A stretch of DNA of 64,000 bases from Panacibacter ginsenosidivorans. Its GTDB lineage: Bacteria; Bacteroidota; Bacteroidia; Chitinophagales; Chitinophagaceae. This document shows positions 36,196 through 45,300 of this stretch, in pieces (positions within the stretch are counted from its first letter, which is position 1; each line of letters opens with the position of its first letter). Under the pieces are notes generated by a model. It was not told the DNA's origin. It saw nothing but the letters and a program-made list of their open reading frames with translations, and ran no database searches. A program made the translations under genes and the position numbers. The DNA is taken from positions 3,413,501-3,477,500 of the forward strand of contig NZ_CP042435.1 of assembly GCF_007971225.1 (NCBI RefSeq), written 5' to 3'.

Positions 36196-36340
36196 ATTTT
36201 ATTGACCCATCGGTATATTTTCATGGCATCAACTGTTGCGTCGCACTCTTGTACATGTTGTACTTTGCTGGGCTATGAACAAAGCGTACAAGTGAGTGAC
36301 ACAACAAAAGCTTCCTGTTTATTCTAAAGTCTGCAAACAA
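36196..36340. repeat. Interspersed inverted-repeat element, copy N (C/T arms)
   Basis: Left arm 36235-36254 gttgcgtcgcactcttgtac (C, perfect). Right arm 36286-36305 gtacaagtgagtgacacaac (T, perfect). Core only 31 bases, so this is the clearest compact copy. It lies between convergent genes. Confidence 0.92.
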
Positions 36341-36343
36341 AAA

Positions 36344-36814
36344 TCATTTCAACTCATTCCATGCTTTAATAATTTCTTCTGCATGACTTTTGTTTTTTGG
36401 TCTTGCAAAGATCTTCCTGATCTTTCCTTTTTCATCTATAAGAAATGTTGTTCTTAAAACACCCATGTATTTATGACCAAACATTTGCTTGGGCGCCCAC
36501 AATCCATACTTATCAATGATCTTATGATTGAGATCTGCAATAAGTGTAAATGGTAAATTGAATTTTGTTTCAAATTTTTTGTGACTTTTTGCATCATCGG
36601 GACTTACACCAATTACTTCAAAACCTTGCTGTTTCAATAAGGCATAATTATCTCTCAGGTTGCATGCCTGTATCGTACATGTTGGTGTATCATCTTCCGG
36701 ATAAAAGTAGAGTACCACTTTTTTCCCTTTATAATCTGCAAGCGAAATATTATTGCCATTCTGGTCAACGCCTTTTATTGCAGGTACTTTATCGCCTTCT
36801 TTTAAAACGGGCAT
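36344..36814 (-). CDS. bcp: Thiol peroxidase, Bcp/PrxQ family
   Basis: A 156-residue atypical 2-Cys peroxiredoxin. The peroxidatic Cys46 and resolving Cys51 lie in 'DDTPTCTIQACNLRDNY', the Bcp arrangement with four residues between them. 'VVLYFYPED' and 'GVLRTTFLIDEKGKI' are conserved thioredoxin-fold strands. It reduces hydroperoxides using thioredoxin in the cytoplasm. Divergent from the methyltransferase gene. Confidence 0.95.
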   Translation of the reverse strand: MPVLKEGDKVPAIKGVDQNGNNISLADYKGKKVVLYFYPEDDTPTCTIQACNLRDNYALLKQQGFEVIGVSPDDAKSHKKFETKFNLPFTLIADLNHKIIDKYGLWAPKQMFGHKYMGVLRTTFLIDEKGKIRKIFARPKNKSHAEEIIKAWNELK

Positions 36815-36853
36815 GTTTGTTATTATTTATAAGTGAAATAATTTTAGCTGCGC

Positions 36854-36861
36854 TATATTTG
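36854..36861 (+). promoter_or_regulatory. Bacteroidota -7 box for the TylF-like gene
   Basis: tatatttg, perfect TAnnTTTG, 26 bases before the start codon at 36887. Confidence 0.6.
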
Positions 36862-36886
36862 GGCGCTTTATAATTAATTTATAAAT

Positions 36887-37618
36887 ATGTTTGGAAAGAT
36901 AAACAGTTTTGTAAAAGATATTGTTCTCGCAAGCCGTATTGCTTATCTATTTTATCCCTTCAGAAAATTTTTATTATTCCTTTCTAATCTTGCAGCGCTT
37001 ACTGCATGGATACAAAAGAATAAAAAAAATGTTGAGCAAAAAGACTTTTTTGTCTGGAAAAGAAATTATACTAAAAGAATAAATGGTTTTGATTTTGTGG
37101 TCAATAAATTTCAACTGGAAAATGCGCCTGTAACCTATCTGGAATTTGGTGTGGCATCAGGTGTTTCATTTGAATGGTGGCTGAATCATGTAAAAAACGC
37201 CGACGCTGTTTTCTTTGGCTTTGATACGTTTGAAGGTTTGCCAGAAGACTGGGGTTTGTTTTTTAAGAAGGGAGCTATGGCGCATGATATGAAAGAGATT
37301 GCAGATAAAAGGCACACTTTTTTCAAAGGCATTTTCCAGGATACTTTAGTAAAAGCGATAAATGATAATAAAGCGCTGCTTGAAAAACAAAGAAGAAAGA
37401 TCATTCACCTTGATGCAGATCTTTTTTCATCCACCTTGTTTGTATTGTCTCAACTATATCCTTATTTAAAACAAGGTGATGTGCTGATCTTTGACGAATT
37501 CAATGTACCCAACCATGAATTCTATGCAGTAAAACTTTTCCGTGAATGTTTCTATGTAAAACTTAAACCTATTTCTGCACTAAATAATTTTTATCAAACA
37601 ATCTTTGTGGTAGAGTAA
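36887..37618 (+). CDS. TylF/MycF-like SAM-dependent methyltransferase
   Basis: A 243-residue class I methyltransferase. SAM-binding motif I is 'TYLEFGVASGVSFEWWL' and motif II region 'FFGFDTFEGLPEDWG'. 'IIHLDADLFSSTLFVLSQLYPYLKQGDVLIFDEF' carries the acidic metal-binding residues of macrocin O-methyltransferase-type enzymes. These usually methylate sugar hydroxyls of natural products or surface glycans; the substrate here is unknown and no glycan cluster surrounds it. It converges on the M23 gene with 3 bases between the stops. Confidence 0.85.
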   Translation: MFGKINSFVKDIVLASRIAYLFYPFRKFLLFLSNLAALTAWIQKNKKNVEQKDFFVWKRNYTKRINGFDFVVNKFQLENAPVTYLEFGVASGVSFEWWLNHVKNADAVFFGFDTFEGLPEDWGLFFKKGAMAHDMKEIADKRHTFFKGIFQDTLVKAINDNKALLEKQRRKIIHLDADLFSSTLFVLSQLYPYLKQGDVLIFDEFNVPNHEFYAVKLFRECFYVKLKPISALNNFYQTIFVVE

Positions 37619-37621
37619 AGA

Positions 37622-39337
37622 TTACTGCTTAATGATCTTAAAATTTTGCTTTGCAATGTTTCCCGCCTTATCTGTGACAGTAACTACTAATATATGTGTT
37701 CCAGGTTTGCAGTATTGATCAAAGCTGTAAATAAAATCATCATTTTTTTCAGCAAATAGCAACCATTGTCCATCTAGCGTTGCAGTAAATTTTTCTACTT
37801 CATCAAGCTCATCTGTACAGCGCAACCGCAATGTTTTTTGAGTAGTGAATTTGGTGCCATTTACCCAGCCAATTGGTTTAATTACCGGTGTAATTGTATC
37901 AAGCAATAATTGCACGAAGCCAAGGCGATTGAATTTTGCTGTCATCCAATCTCCGTTCCATTCACCTTTGGTAACTTCCTTATGCTTATTACTGATCAGT
38001 TGCATTACTACTTTATCTTTTAAAGACGCAGTGAGAAATTTGGTAATTTTCAATTGCACGGTAAAACTATCCTGCACCGGAACTGTATAATTGTGCAATG
38101 CAACCATTGGGGATACAGCCTTAGGCGAGGGTGAAGTATTTTCTGCTAACTGAAACGGGACGGCATCATAAAAAGCGGTGGAACTAAAATATGCTTTTAC
38201 ATTTTTACCGATCACGCTGTCGGCACGGCCCGGTACAAAAGGTTTTGCGTTGACAGGATAAGTAATGTTTTGTTGTAACGCCCTGTTATATTGCAACAAA
38301 AAATTTATACTTGTTGTGTTATCATGCACATCTTTTAATACAATACGCATTTTATGTATAGCAGTATCGCTAAGGATTATTATGCCGCTGCCACCAGCCT
38401 CGGAAAATACTTTTAATAAATTGCCGGGCAGTATAGAAAGATGTTGTATAAAACTTTTTGTTTTTACATATACACTATAATCTGTGCAAGCATTAATATA
38501 CCGAGAATCAGGATATGAAAAGTCATTTAACTGAAAAGCATTCAGCAACGAATCATCCATCCACAACTCTGCCTGGTAAATGCCAAAACGAAAAGAAGAA
38601 TTCATGCGTCTATCCAATGTCTTCACAGCAAGACTTACTAATGGAGAGCCTACCTGCACCACTTTTAGTGCAGTTGTATAATCACTGCCACTTGCTTTTA
38701 CGGCAATAGATTTTGCAGGTGATTGATAGGTGCTGTATCTTCTGTCGTACCAGTACAAACCATTCACGGTTGGCTTTAAATTATCGGGAATATTATAACC
38801 GAATAATTCAGGGTTAAGGTTGTTCTCTGTTTTTGTATCGCGTATCTCATAATGCAAATGCGGCCCGCCCGAACCACCGGTATTGCCACTTAATGCAATG
38901 AATTGCCCTTTAGTTACAGGGAACTGTTCCGGCAAAAAAGCAATGTCCTGTTCCCATTGTTCATCATTGTATTGTTTTGCTTTTACAGCATCTTCCAGTG
39001 TTTTATAAAACGAATTCAGGTGCGCATATAAAGTGGTATAGCCATTAGGGTGCGTTATATAGATCGCTTTTCCATAACCCCACTTTTCAATTTTCACACG
39101 ACTTACATAGCCATCCGCAGTAGCATATACATTTAAGTTCTCTCTGGCTTTCGTTCTTATATCAAGACCCATATGAAAGTGGTTGCTGCGCAGGTCACCA
39201 AAGTTTGCAGAAAGGTCTAACGGAATGTCAAGCGGGCTGCGAAAATAATTTTGCGGATAAAGACTTTTTATCTGCGCCGATGTATCAACCGAAAACAATA
39301 AATCGAAAAATAAAACAACACATACAAATCTTCCCAT
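37622..39337 (-). CDS. M23-family metallopeptidase
   Basis: A 571-residue exported protein (signal 1-21). The LytM domain is at about 45-170: zinc ligands His55 and Asp59 in 'NHFHMGLDIR' and His162 in 'GPHLHYEIR', with His106 ('LYAHL') and His160 as catalytic/general residues; the set is complete, so it is probably an active peptidoglycan endopeptidase. The long remainder (about 200-570) is built of immunoglobulin-like beta-sandwich segments without a motif I can name. The domain order, with the peptidase at the N-terminus, is the common Bacteroidota form. Confidence 0.92.
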   Translation of the reverse strand: MGRFVCVVLFFDLLFSVDTSAQIKSLYPQNYFRSPLDIPLDLSANFGDLRSNHFHMGLDIRTKARENLNVYATADGYVSRVKIEKWGYGKAIYITHPNGYTTLYAHLNSFYKTLEDAVKAKQYNDEQWEQDIAFLPEQFPVTKGQFIALSGNTGGSGGPHLHYEIRDTKTENNLNPELFGYNIPDNLKPTVNGLYWYDRRYSTYQSPAKSIAVKASGSDYTTALKVVQVGSPLVSLAVKTLDRRMNSSFRFGIYQAELWMDDSLLNAFQLNDFSYPDSRYINACTDYSVYVKTKSFIQHLSILPGNLLKVFSEAGGSGIIILSDTAIHKMRIVLKDVHDNTTSINFLLQYNRALQQNITYPVNAKPFVPGRADSVIGKNVKAYFSSTAFYDAVPFQLAENTSPSPKAVSPMVALHNYTVPVQDSFTVQLKITKFLTASLKDKVVMQLISNKHKEVTKGEWNGDWMTAKFNRLGFVQLLLDTITPVIKPIGWVNGTKFTTQKTLRLRCTDELDEVEKFTATLDGQWLLFAEKNDDFIYSFDQYCKPGTHILVVTVTDKAGNIAKQNFKIIKQ

Positions 39338-39389
39338 GCGTCAAAAATAAGCCCGCTGGTTAAATAATGGTGGCGTATGAATTCTTAAT

Positions 39390-39615
39390 TTTTTTTTGTT
39401 ACCGGCTTTTGTATTTTATAGCAACACCTGTTGTGTCACTCACTTGTACGTTCTGAACTATCGGGAGCAAGCCTCTATATCCGGGCTGTGGGGTTCGAGC
39501 AAAACATAAATACCTCAAAGCTCGCGGCTATTAGCTCATAGCTGCTTAACAAGTACAAGAGTGCGACGCAACGGCAGCCCCATCTTTGTAACAGCACCAT
39601 GGCTCATAAAAACCT
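39390..39615. repeat. Interspersed inverted-repeat element, copy O (T/C arms)
   Basis: Left arm 39430-39449 gttgtgtcactcacttgtac (T, perfect, then gttctgaa). Right arm 39553-39572 gtacaagagtgcgacgcaac (C, perfect). The core is 103 bases. It occupies most of the gap upstream of carB. Confidence 0.92.
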
Positions 39616-39687
39616 GGTTATCCACAGAACTTCTCATACTAACTGATGTTATTAAAATTTAACTCCGTAAAAAACTTTAAACGCCCT

Positions 39688-39695
39688 TACATTTG
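39688..39695 (+). promoter_or_regulatory. Bacteroidota -7 box of the carB half gene
   Basis: tacatttg, perfect TAnnTTTG, 18 bases before the ATG. Confidence 0.6.
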
Positions 39696-39712
39696 CGCAA
39701 TTTATCTATACC

Positions 39713-41356
39713 ATGCCAAAAGACAATTCGATTAAAAGTGTGCTGATAGTAGGTTCAGGGCCCATTATTATTGGTCAGGCCTGCGAGTTTGATTATTCGG
39801 GATCCCAGGCGGCAAGAAGTCTGCGTGAGGAGGGAATTGAAGTGATACTTATAAACAGTAACCCCGCCACCATTATGACTGACCCGATGATGGCCGACAA
39901 AGTATACTTGTTGCCGCTTACCGTGGAAAGTATTGAGGAGATCTTAAAAGAAAATAATATCGATGCAGTATTGCCTACTATGGGCGGTCAAACTGCTTTG
40001 AACCTTTGCAAAGAAGCGGAAGAACTGGGCATTTGGGAGCAATACAATGTGCGGATGATCGGGGTAGATGTGGCTGCCATTGATACAGCGGAGGACAGGG
40101 AAAAGTTCCGCCAGCTGATGATGAGGATCGGGATAAAAGTGGCACCAAGCAGGGTTGCCAACAGTTCTTTGGAAGGAAAAGAATTTGCACAGGAGATTGG
40201 TTTCCCACTGGTAATTCGTCCTTCATTTACGCTTGGCGGTACCGGCGGTGGTTTTGTACATGACAAATCAGAACTCGATGAAGCTTTGCAGCGTGGCTTG
40301 CAGGCATCACCAATACATGAAGTACTGGTAGAAAAAGCTGTGCTGGGCTGGAAAGAATACGAACTGGAATTATTGCGTGATAAGAATGATAATGTCGTGA
40401 TCATTTGTACGGTCGAAAATCTTGACCCGATGGGTATTCATACCGGTGATTCTATAACGGTAGCACCTGCAATGACGTTGAGCGACACAGCCTTCCAGGA
40501 CATGCGTAACCAGGCTATGCTGATGATGCGCTCGTTAGGCAATTTTGCAGGTGGCTGTAATGTGCAGTTTGCGTTGAATCCCGAAACAGAAGAACTGATT
40601 GCCGTGGAAATTAACCCACGTGTAAGCCGTTCCTCCGCGTTGGCAAGTAAGGCTACCGGTTACCCTATTGCAAAGATCGCAGCTAAATTGGCAATTGGTT
40701 ATTCACTGGACGAATTGAAGAACCAGATAACCGGCACAACTTCGGCATATTTTGAACCGGCGCTCGATTATGTGATCGTCAAAATTCCACGCTGGAATTT
40801 TGACAAATTTAAAGGCGCCAATGATACCTTAGGTCTTCAAATGAAAAGCGTGGGTGAAGTAATGGCTATCGGCAGAAGCTTTACAGAAGCTATTCAAAAG
40901 GCCTGTCAGAGCCTGGAAAATGAAGCGGTTGGTCTTGGTTATTATGGCAAGAGCCTTATGAAAAGCGATGACCTGATCGAATATATAAAAGTGCCGAAGT
41001 GGGACAGAATCTTCCGTATAAAAGATGCACTGATGCAGGGTGTTACAGTTAAAAGCATCGTGAAGGCAACAGGTATTGACCGTTGGTTTATTTACCAGAT
41101 TCAGGAGATTTGCCGTATTGAAAAAGAATTGGCCAATCATTCGTTGGAAAGCTTAACAGCAGATCTTTTGAAAGAAGCCAAACAAAACGGTTTTGGAGAC
41201 GAGCAGATTGCCCGTATTCTCCACAGCAATACAACCGAAGAGCAGATTTACGAGAAAAGAAAGTCGCTTGGAATAATCCGTGTTTACAAAATGGTAGATA
41301 CCTGCAGTGCAGAGTTTGAGGCTAAAACCCCATATTTCTATAGCACTTTTGAATAA
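39713..41356 (+). CDS. carB: Carbamoyl-phosphate synthase large subunit, N-terminal half only
   Basis: A 547-residue protein equal to the first half of CarB. The carboxyphosphate (ATP-grasp) domain covers about 1-400: 'SVLIVGSGPIIIGQACEFDYSGSQA', 'VLPTMGGQTALNLCKEAEELG', 'PSFTLGGTGGGFV', 'VAVEINPRVSRSSALASKATGYPIAKIAAKLA'. The oligomerisation domain follows to the end. In full-length CarB (over 900 residues) the sequence 'VDTCSAEFEAKTPYFYSTFE' leads into the second ATP-grasp half; here a stop codon and a terminator come exactly there. The carbamoyl-phosphate domain is nowhere in this window. The protein is intact in its half and well conserved, so it is more likely a split subunit than a decayed gene, provided the other half is encoded elsewhere. 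Confidence 0.9.
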   Translation: MPKDNSIKSVLIVGSGPIIIGQACEFDYSGSQAARSLREEGIEVILINSNPATIMTDPMMADKVYLLPLTVESIEEILKENNIDAVLPTMGGQTALNLCKEAEELGIWEQYNVRMIGVDVAAIDTAEDREKFRQLMMRIGIKVAPSRVANSSLEGKEFAQEIGFPLVIRPSFTLGGTGGGFVHDKSELDEALQRGLQASPIHEVLVEKAVLGWKEYELELLRDKNDNVVIICTVENLDPMGIHTGDSITVAPAMTLSDTAFQDMRNQAMLMMRSLGNFAGGCNVQFALNPETEELIAVEINPRVSRSSALASKATGYPIAKIAAKLAIGYSLDELKNQITGTTSAYFEPALDYVIVKIPRWNFDKFKGANDTLGLQMKSVGEVMAIGRSFTEAIQKACQSLENEAVGLGYYGKSLMKSDDLIEYIKVPKWDRIFRIKDALMQGVTVKSIVKATGIDRWFIYQIQEICRIEKELANHSLESLTADLLKEAKQNGFGDEQIARILHSNTTEEQIYEKRKSLGIIRVYKMVDTCSAEFEAKTPYFYSTFE

Positions 41357-41370
41357 CATGTTTTCTTACA

Positions 41371-41405
41371 ACAGAGAAACCCATTGCATCGAAATGGGTT
41401 TCTGT
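41371..41405 (+). terminator. Terminator after the carB half gene
   Basis: Arms agaaaccca.. (41371-41385, one bulged base) and aatgggtttctgt (41393-41405) around gcatcga. Only a weak T run follows; it sits between convergent genes. Confidence 0.65.
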
Positions 41406-41423
41406 TAAATCCTACCCTACATT

Positions 41424-41900
41424 TTAATTGAAGGAAATAAAACTTATGATCTGTTCAAGATATAATTGATCGGTTTCATCAAACTGATTAAAAAGTTCGC
41501 TATCAACATCCAGTACAGCTACCACTTCATTATTTAATAACACAGGTACAACAATTTCAGATTTCGAAAGACTGCTGCAGGCAATATGCCCCGGAAATTT
41601 TTCAACATCCGGAACAATCAATGTCTTAGCTTTGGCCCAGCTTGTACCGCATACCCCACGCCCTTTACGAATACGTGTGCAGGCAACCGGTCCCTGGAAC
41701 GGCCCTAAAACCAGTTCATCTTTTTTTACCAAATAAAACCCTACCCACAACCAGCCGAATTGTTCTTTTAGCGCTGCTGCTATATTTGCAAGATTAGCTA
41801 TAAGGTCTGTTTCGCCCTTCAGTAATCCATTTATCTGCGGTATCAACGTCTCATACTGTTCTTTCTTTGTTCCTGTTATAATGTTTAGATCTTCGGCCAT
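41424..41900 (-). CDS. Free-methionine-(R)-sulfoxide reductase, GAF-domain
   Basis: A 158-residue GAF-domain enzyme. The three Cys of fRMsr are at 74 ('VACTRIRKG'), 84 ('GRGVCGTSW') and 108 ('GHIACSS'), with the spacing of the E. coli enzyme. 'WVGFYLVKKDELVLGPFQG' and 'SEIVVPV' are further family marks. It reduces free methionine-R-sulfoxide using thioredoxin. After the last Cys the sequence is SS where an Asp is common, a minor difference. It converges on the carB half gene. Confidence 0.92.
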   Translation of the reverse strand: MAEDLNIITGTKKEQYETLIPQINGLLKGETDLIANLANIAAALKEQFGWLWVGFYLVKKDELVLGPFQGPVACTRIRKGRGVCGTSWAKAKTLIVPDVEKFPGHIACSSLSKSEIVVPVLLNNEVVAVLDVDSELFNQFDETDQLYLEQIISFISFN

Positions 41901-41959
41901 AAAAAAATTTATAGGGGCAAAGTTAGGAATGATTTTTTGGTAGTCAGCACCAGTGCAAA

Positions 41960-42060
41960 AATGGAGCTTTCGTTGCGTCGCACACTGGATCGTTCTGATT
42001 AGTGATCAACAGAAAGTTCAAGAGTGCGACGCAACGCAAGATTAAAAATGTACTGCTGCC
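41960..42060. repeat. Interspersed inverted-repeat element, copy P (C/C arms)
   Basis: Left arm 41972-41990 gttgcgtcgcacactggat (C type, inner end diverged). Right arm 42016-42035 gttcaagagtgcgacgcaac. The core is 25 bases. The rest of the gap up to 42308 shows only the promoter of the next gene. Confidence 0.82.
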
Positions 42061-42248
42061 AGGGACAAAAACCTTAATATGCTGTATTAACATTGTTTTC
42101 TGTGGGTAAAAATACCGGGGTGCATACAATTATTTGTTGCTTTAAGCGTATTAGTTAGGTGCGTGATAATACATAGACGACGCAGATCATTAACGGGCTA
42201 TTAATTTTTATTTAATTGTAACCAAAGGGGTTTGCTGCGTTTGATATA

Positions 42249-42256
42249 TATTTTTG
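42249..42256 (+). promoter_or_regulatory. Bacteroidota -7 box for the large surface protein
   Basis: tatttttg, TAnnTTTG, giving a leader of about 45 bases before 42309. Confidence 0.55.
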
Positions 42257-42308
42257 CATTACCTGCGATGCAGGCTTTATCCAATATCTAATATCCAAAT
42301 TCTGGTTT

Positions 42309-45300
42309 ATGAAAAACCGCGTGGTATGCCTCTGTGCAATCATACTCACCTTAATGTCGGTGCCTGTATTTTCGCAGGTAACTGATCTTTCAAAAACCAA
42401 ATATGGGATTTGGCAAACATATGGAGACCCTGTTTCCTCTACCATTAATCCTGAAATACGTGGACGCTTATGCAATTTCAAATGGGCAAAACTTGAAATT
42501 GCTCCTGATAAATGGGATTGGAAGGAATTTGATTATAATCTTGCCTTAAGAGCTGCTGATAGTTTACCCCTGATATTTATGGTATTTACGGAAGAGGATG
42601 CGCCGGAATGGCTATACAGTAATGGCGTACCAAAAGTTGCAGAAAAAGATAACAGGGGGAATGTAATTGCTTATTGTCCTTTTTATGAAGATCCTAACTA
42701 CAAATTTTATTTTAAGCGCATGATCCAAAGGGTGCGTGAACATGTAGAAACATTGCCGTCCAACGTTCGGAATCAGGTACTGGCTGTGCAGGCATGTTTT
42801 GGCAGCACCGGAGATTATATCAGTTATAAAGGAGATGTTGACAGACAATACAGGATAACAAATGCTGGTTTTTATGCGCTTTTCCAGGAATTCAGTCAGG
42901 CTTATTACGATGAATACAGGAATACCAATCCTAAAATATATGTATTAAGTAACCCCAAAAATAATGGCCCTGATCAGGCGCTTTGGCTTTTAAGTAATTG
43001 TCCCGGCGGATGGTTAAAAGCAGGGTCTATTGGAAAAGGGTACCAGTTAAATGATGAAGGATCTAAAGCTGAATGGCTGTATCCGATATTGAATCAGCAA
43101 ATTGCAGGTGAATATATCAGAGCACGCTCAGAGATAACAGGTGGTGCTACAAAATCTGCATGGTGGACAAAGGCACCAGCAATGAACATGTTTGCTTTAA
43201 TGTGTTATGATATATATTGGGGACTTGACTGGAATAACCAGGGATATGAGCAGATTGGGAATAAAGTATACGATTCTGCCTATGGTTTTTTTAATAAATA
43301 TGCAGGAGAAAAAGATCCGTCAAAAAGTGCTCATGCATTGTGTGCTTTACGAGATGGTCTTGATGCTTCTGACGCGGTAAGATTTCCTGAAAATTTATAT
43401 GGGAAGGCTGTAAGGGGAAACCCCAACCGATATACAAAAATCGCGAATGAATTTGCTTCACATGGTGCAAAACTTGAGGATGTGCACAGTGCTATGAATG
43501 ACGAAATAAGTAATCTTGGCGCCAAAGGTATTAATGATGTTGGCTGGGATATTTTTCCAGGTAATTATGAAAGGTATCTTCACCAGATAAAGGCCAATGA
43601 AACAAGCGTAGGATATTGGAATGTTCAGTCTGCTAATAAGAATGATATGTATGGCAGGTTTGCCAGAGGATTTGATTTAGCAAAAGGGAAAAATGCTTTA
43701 TACTTTAATGTTGAAGATGCATTTTTTAATGATGTCCCACTTGATAGCAAACAACCGGTGGTTATTGAAATAATATATTTTGATAATTCTTACGGTAGCT
43801 GGGAGTTATTTTATGATGGTGCAGTAAATACCGATCAATCGTCTATACAGGTAACAGGAACCAATACCAATTCATGGAAAAGAGCGTCTGTAACCATTAA
43901 TGATGCTTATTTTGGAAATAGAGCAAAAAATGGTGCAGATTTTTATATTAAAAGTACCGGAACGGAGGATGTTATTTTTTCCACTGTAGAATTAAAGAGA
44001 CCGAATGTTGGTGAGGTAGCTGGTTTTTCAGCCTCCTCGCTTAAACCTTTTTCGCCAATGTGCATACAGGGATCTGCTTACCAAACACTTTATGTTAGCG
44101 GTAGTTTCCTGCCTCAGGGAAATACCATAATTGGTCCTCTGAATGGGTTTGCCTTTTCAATTGATAGTGGTAAAACTTATCCTGATTCTGTAATTATAAA
44201 AGATCGGGGGGCAGTATTTAGTGAAAAAGTTTTTGTAAAGTTTAAGCCTATCAAGGAAGGTGTTTATAATGGAAATATTCCGGTTCGTGGAGACAATGTT
44301 CCCACCTATAATGTTTTGGTAGAGGCTACATCAGTAAACAGTAGTCCTACATTACAACCAGTTGTAAAATCAATAAGTTGCTTTGGTACTAAAGATGGAG
44401 CCATTGACCTTGTAAGTAGTGGCGGCGAAGGACCGTTTACCTATAACTGGTCAGGAACTTCTAATTTCAAAGCCACTACTAAGGACGTAAGTGGATTAGC
44501 TGCGGGAACGTATACTGTATCGGTAAATTCCCTTGGTGGTTGTCTTACAAAAACAACTGTACAGATAACAAGCCCAACTGCATTGCAGGTTACAGCAGAA
44601 GCTTCTCAAATTTCGGTAGATCAAAATACTACTATGGTTACTGTATCAGCAACTGGAGGCACCTCCCCTTACTTAGGGGTGGGTAGTTTTTCTGCGGGAG
44701 AAGGTACATATACTTATACCGTTACAGATGCCAACGGCTGCAATTCGAATACTGTACTTACTGTTACAAAATCTAAAAGCTCCCTCAAAGCTTTTGCTTC
44801 TTCACAAAATATCAGTTGTCATGGTGGTTTTACAACAGTGTCAGTTACTGCAACAGGAGGAACTGAACCTTATTCGGGTACAGGTAATTTTATAGTTGCT
44901 GCAGGTACTTATACTTATACTGTAACGGATGCTGATGGTACTAATAGTTCTATAACCATAACTGTAAACGAGCCTCCAGCATTTAGCGCTATTGTGACCA
45001 CTGAAAAAATAATGTGTAACGGCGGGACTACTAATATAGATGTATCTGGAACCGGAGGAGTTACTCCGTATTCAGGTATTGGTAACTTTACCGTTAATGC
45101 GGGCATTTACACTTACACTTTAACAGATGGAAATGGATGTACTGCGGTAAAGACGATTAATATTATTGAGCCGGCTCAAAAATTAAATGTCAGTCTGTCC
45201 GCCGATCCTATTCTTTGTAATAGCAGCACAACAAATATTGTTGTATCTGCATCAGGCGGTACTGCCCCTTATATTGGCACGGGCAATTTTACAGCTCTGG

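Noticed and set aside
39430-39572. 'ggttcgagc' inside element O as the T-loop of a tRNA
   Set aside because: No matching acceptor, D or anticodon stems can be drawn around it.
39618-39626. TTATCCACA, a perfect DnaA-box sequence upstream of carB
   Set aside because: It is single. No cluster of boxes, no AT-rich unwinding region and no dnaA, dnaN or gidA gene nearby, so there is no support for an origin.
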